Below, in pieces: positions 62,594 to 64,000 of a stretch of DNA of 64,000 bases. Under the pieces are notes generated by a model, which was not told where the DNA came from, searched no databases, and saw nothing but the letters and a program-made list of their open reading frames with translations. Each line of letters opens with the position of its first letter. Positions within the stretch are counted from its first letter, which is position 1. A program made the translations under genes and the position numbers. This stretch comes from Clostridia bacterium (GTDB lineage Bacteria > Bacillota > Clostridia > Acetivibrionales > JAFADI01): positions 1 to 64,000 of the forward strand of contig JAOAAU010000069.1 in the NCBI GenBank assembly GCA_026418695.1, read 5' to 3'.

Positions 62594-63697
62594 TTATTGT
62601 TTGATATCTTCAGGCAGTGGTACTGAAAAATCTCCATTATATTCCGAGTAGGTACAGCGGATGGTTTCCGTTATCTTCTGGCTGCCTGAAGCGGATTTAG
62701 CATTGGCTTCTGCAGTGACTGCCGCCGTTTTCAGCAAATAGGTGTTCCTGTCTACAGCCAACTCAAGATTCATTTTACTGAAGTCGATCCCCAAAATGCC
62801 CACCGAGGCTGTAGCCTGGTTGAACAAATCATCAATAAACAGGTCGCCTTTCAGCTTTAAATCACCAAAGCTGTCTCCCTCCTGAAGCACCAATCCTGCC
62901 GCAAGAGTATCAACCCGTCCTTTGATGATCAGCTGTCCATTCAGCAATTTCTCGAATTGTTCTTTACTGATGCTTTTCTTTTGCCAATTTTCCGCCGGCA
63001 TCACTTTTGAAAATACGGTGTTTTGGGCAAGTACAGTTTCAGTAATTGTTTCCTTCCCCAGGAGATTAAACCGCATTTTCGTATGCAGGATCTGCTTTCC
63101 CAGATCCGTTTCGCCTTCACCACTTATGACTGCTTCCTTAGCAGCAATAATCATTCTGGTTTCCATCCCGAATTTGAATCTGCATATTGGCTGCATTGCT
63201 GCGCTAATTTTATCCAAAACTTCTTTTGTCCGATTGAATTCGCTTTCTTCTCTCACAAATACCGTAAAAGTTGCCCCATCCCAAACTACTTTCTTCCCCA
63301 AACTTTGGGATACAAACCGTACCGGGATGAAGACCCTGGAGTTGTAGTTTACCGGAGCCGCATCCAGCCTGATCTCCTGATCATTGATAAAAGCATTGCT
63401 CTGTCCGACCTTCAGAATTATTTTCGTCTGGTCCTTATAAATCGTAACACTCTTATCTGCGTCATTCCAGAGGATATGTTCCGGATCATCCTTAACTCCC
63501 AGCTTCGTCAGGATCTCTCTTAAGGGCAGCATTACTCGTTCGTTAACCGTAACGGGGGTATTGGAAAATGTCACCTGAGTACCATCTATGACAATCCTAA
63601 CATTAGGGCTTTCAATCACATTTCCCGCTGCAAAGCTTACCGGCATACTAAGTAAGACAATCAGTATGCTAACGATGAATAACCATAGTTTTTTCAT
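62594..63697 (-). CDS. Exported stalk-domain (copper amine oxidase N) protein
   Basis: 367 residues from ATG 63697 (GGAGG site). Signal peptide 1-23 (MKKLW...SFA). Residues about 32-135 have the Cu_amine_oxidN pattern: IDGTQVTFSNTPVTVNERVMLPLREIL, then FINDQEIRLDAAPV and RVFIPVRFVSQSLG. The C-terminal 220 residues are beta-rich and unassigned, resembling lipid-binding or DUF6612-like lipoprotein domains. Probably on the cell surface. It is preceded by a structured leader with a terminator, so it is likely controlled by RNA. Confidence 0.85.
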   Translation of the reverse strand: MKKLWLFIVSILIVLLSMPVSFAAGNVIESPNVRIVIDGTQVTFSNTPVTVNERVMLPLREILTKLGVKDDPEHILWNDADKSVTIYKDQTKIILKVGQSNAFINDQEIRLDAAPVNYNSRVFIPVRFVSQSLGKKVVWDGATFTVFVREESEFNRTKEVLDKISAAMQPICRFKFGMETRMIIAAKEAVISGEGETDLGKQILHTKMRFNLLGKETITETVLAQNTVFSKVMPAENWQKKSISKEQFEKLLNGQLIIKGRVDTLAAGLVLQEGDSFGDLKLKGDLFIDDLFNQATASVGILGIDFSKMNLELAVDRNTYLLKTAAVTAEANAKSASGSQKITETIRCTYSEYNGDFSVPLPEDIKQ

Positions 63698-63711
63698 ATG
63701 TTTTCCTCCGT

Positions 63712-63742
63712 AAAAAAAATAATATGGCAGTGCCATATTATT
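63712..63742 (-). terminator. Leader terminator upstream of the stalk-domain gene
   Basis: A perfect 12-bp stem AATAATATGGCA / TGCCATATTATT with a very small loop, then T7 on the minus strand. The ribosome site and ATG 63697 follow at once, so this is an attenuator position. Confidence 0.85.
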
Positions 63743-64000
63743 CTATTAACGGTACCCCCAGGATATGACTGGTATCTTGGGTTATCGGGGTACGTTATTC
63801 CAGGTTTGTATGCCTTGATCTCATTTACCGCTTACTGCATCTCACCTTTTCAGCAAGTTGAATTACGCTGTATTCTTCCATCATCAGCTGTGATTGCTCA
63901 AACAAACATAAAAGGCAGGAAAACGGAAAACCTTTTTACCCGGCAATCCCTTTACCTGCCCAGATCTAATTGACTAGTTACACTTTTTTGGATTTTGCTG
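63743..64000 (-). promoter_or_regulatory. Structured leader of unassigned class, cut by window edge
   Basis: On the minus strand: GGCAGG...CCTGCC encloses 63960-63915, with an inner GGGTAAAAAGGTTTTCC turn. A second domain near 63797-63750 has AACGTACCCC pairing GGGGGTACCGTT, with an alternative CCCAAGATA / TATCCTGGG pair that uses the same G run. It ends at the attenuator. I cannot match it to any riboswitch family I know. Confidence 0.55.

Noticed and set aside
63698-63973. 91-codon plus-strand frame at the right edge
   Set aside because: It is antisense to the structured leader and the attenuator, has no ribosome site, and its start overlaps the stalk-domain start region.

Overview
The window looks like chromosomal core DNA of an anaerobic, spore-forming, Gram-positive clostridium, plausibly of the Acetivibrio/Ruminiclostridium type. 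This is inferred from gene content: strong AGGAGG-type ribosome sites, a Spo0E-like phosphatase, a T-box, a ydaO-type c-di-AMP riboswitch, an [FeFe]-hydrogenase-like protein with two DRTGG proteins, an EndoQ-like nuclease, and several copper-amine-oxidase-N (stalk) domain exported proteins. I see no insertion sequence, prophage, CRISPR array, tRNA or rRNA.

Layout. 1-7 kb (+): two tandem long-chain acyl-CoA synthetase genes (the first cut by the window edge), a GntR/YtrA-type ABC transporter operon with a clear palindromic operator, and a membrane-anchored alpha/beta hydrolase. 7-13 kb (-): HAD phosphatase, leuS, rsfS, a LytR_C protein, yqeK and nadD. 13-24.5 kb (-): purine block guaA, an AEC transporter, a hypoxanthine/guanine permease, then purE-purF-purM-purN-purH-purD ending in a strong terminator. 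24.6-26.7 kb (+): a PilZ protein and glgA. 26.8-32 kb (-): a radical SAM protein and a nickel-pincer cofactor set larE-(DUF2520)-larB-larC without larA. 32.5-35.4 kb (+): a large exported stalk-domain protein. 35.5-37.4 kb (-): prfB with its programmed frameshift, and an ANTAR regulator. 38-40 kb (+): amtB-glnK behind a long structured leader. 40-44.3 kb: an XRE regulator divergent from a Spo0E-like gene, then a T-box-led operon of Lrp regulator, aminotransferase and HAD phosphatase. 44.4-47.5 kb (-): DivIVA-like protein, thioredoxin, two envelope proteins. 47.7-51.2 kb: two small divergent genes and glgP. 51.4-52.7 kb (-): dapB under a c-di-AMP riboswitch. 52.9-57.2 kb (-): EndoQ-like protein and a three-gene activase/DUF2229 cluster. 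57.4-58.9 kb (+): amidohydrolase. 58.9-62.3 kb (-): a sensory [FeFe]-hydrogenase-like cluster with DRTGG, HATPase and PHP proteins. 62.6-64 kb (-): another stalk-domain protein behind an unassigned structured leader.

The most interesting part is RNA-based regulation. The amtB-glnK leader has hairpins with A-x-x-G-x-x hexaloops. One of them is mutually exclusive with a terminator, and the ANTAR-type RNA-binding regulator is encoded next door: a self-contained nitrogen antitermination module. A T-box precedes an Lrp/aminotransferase operon instead of a tRNA synthetase and is followed by three tandem hairpins, the last a second terminator. A c-di-AMP riboswitch precedes dapB. The leader at the right edge has the terminator architecture of a riboswitch but fits no class I recognise.

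Functions are assigned by reading motifs. No database search was possible, and family names are recognition from memory.
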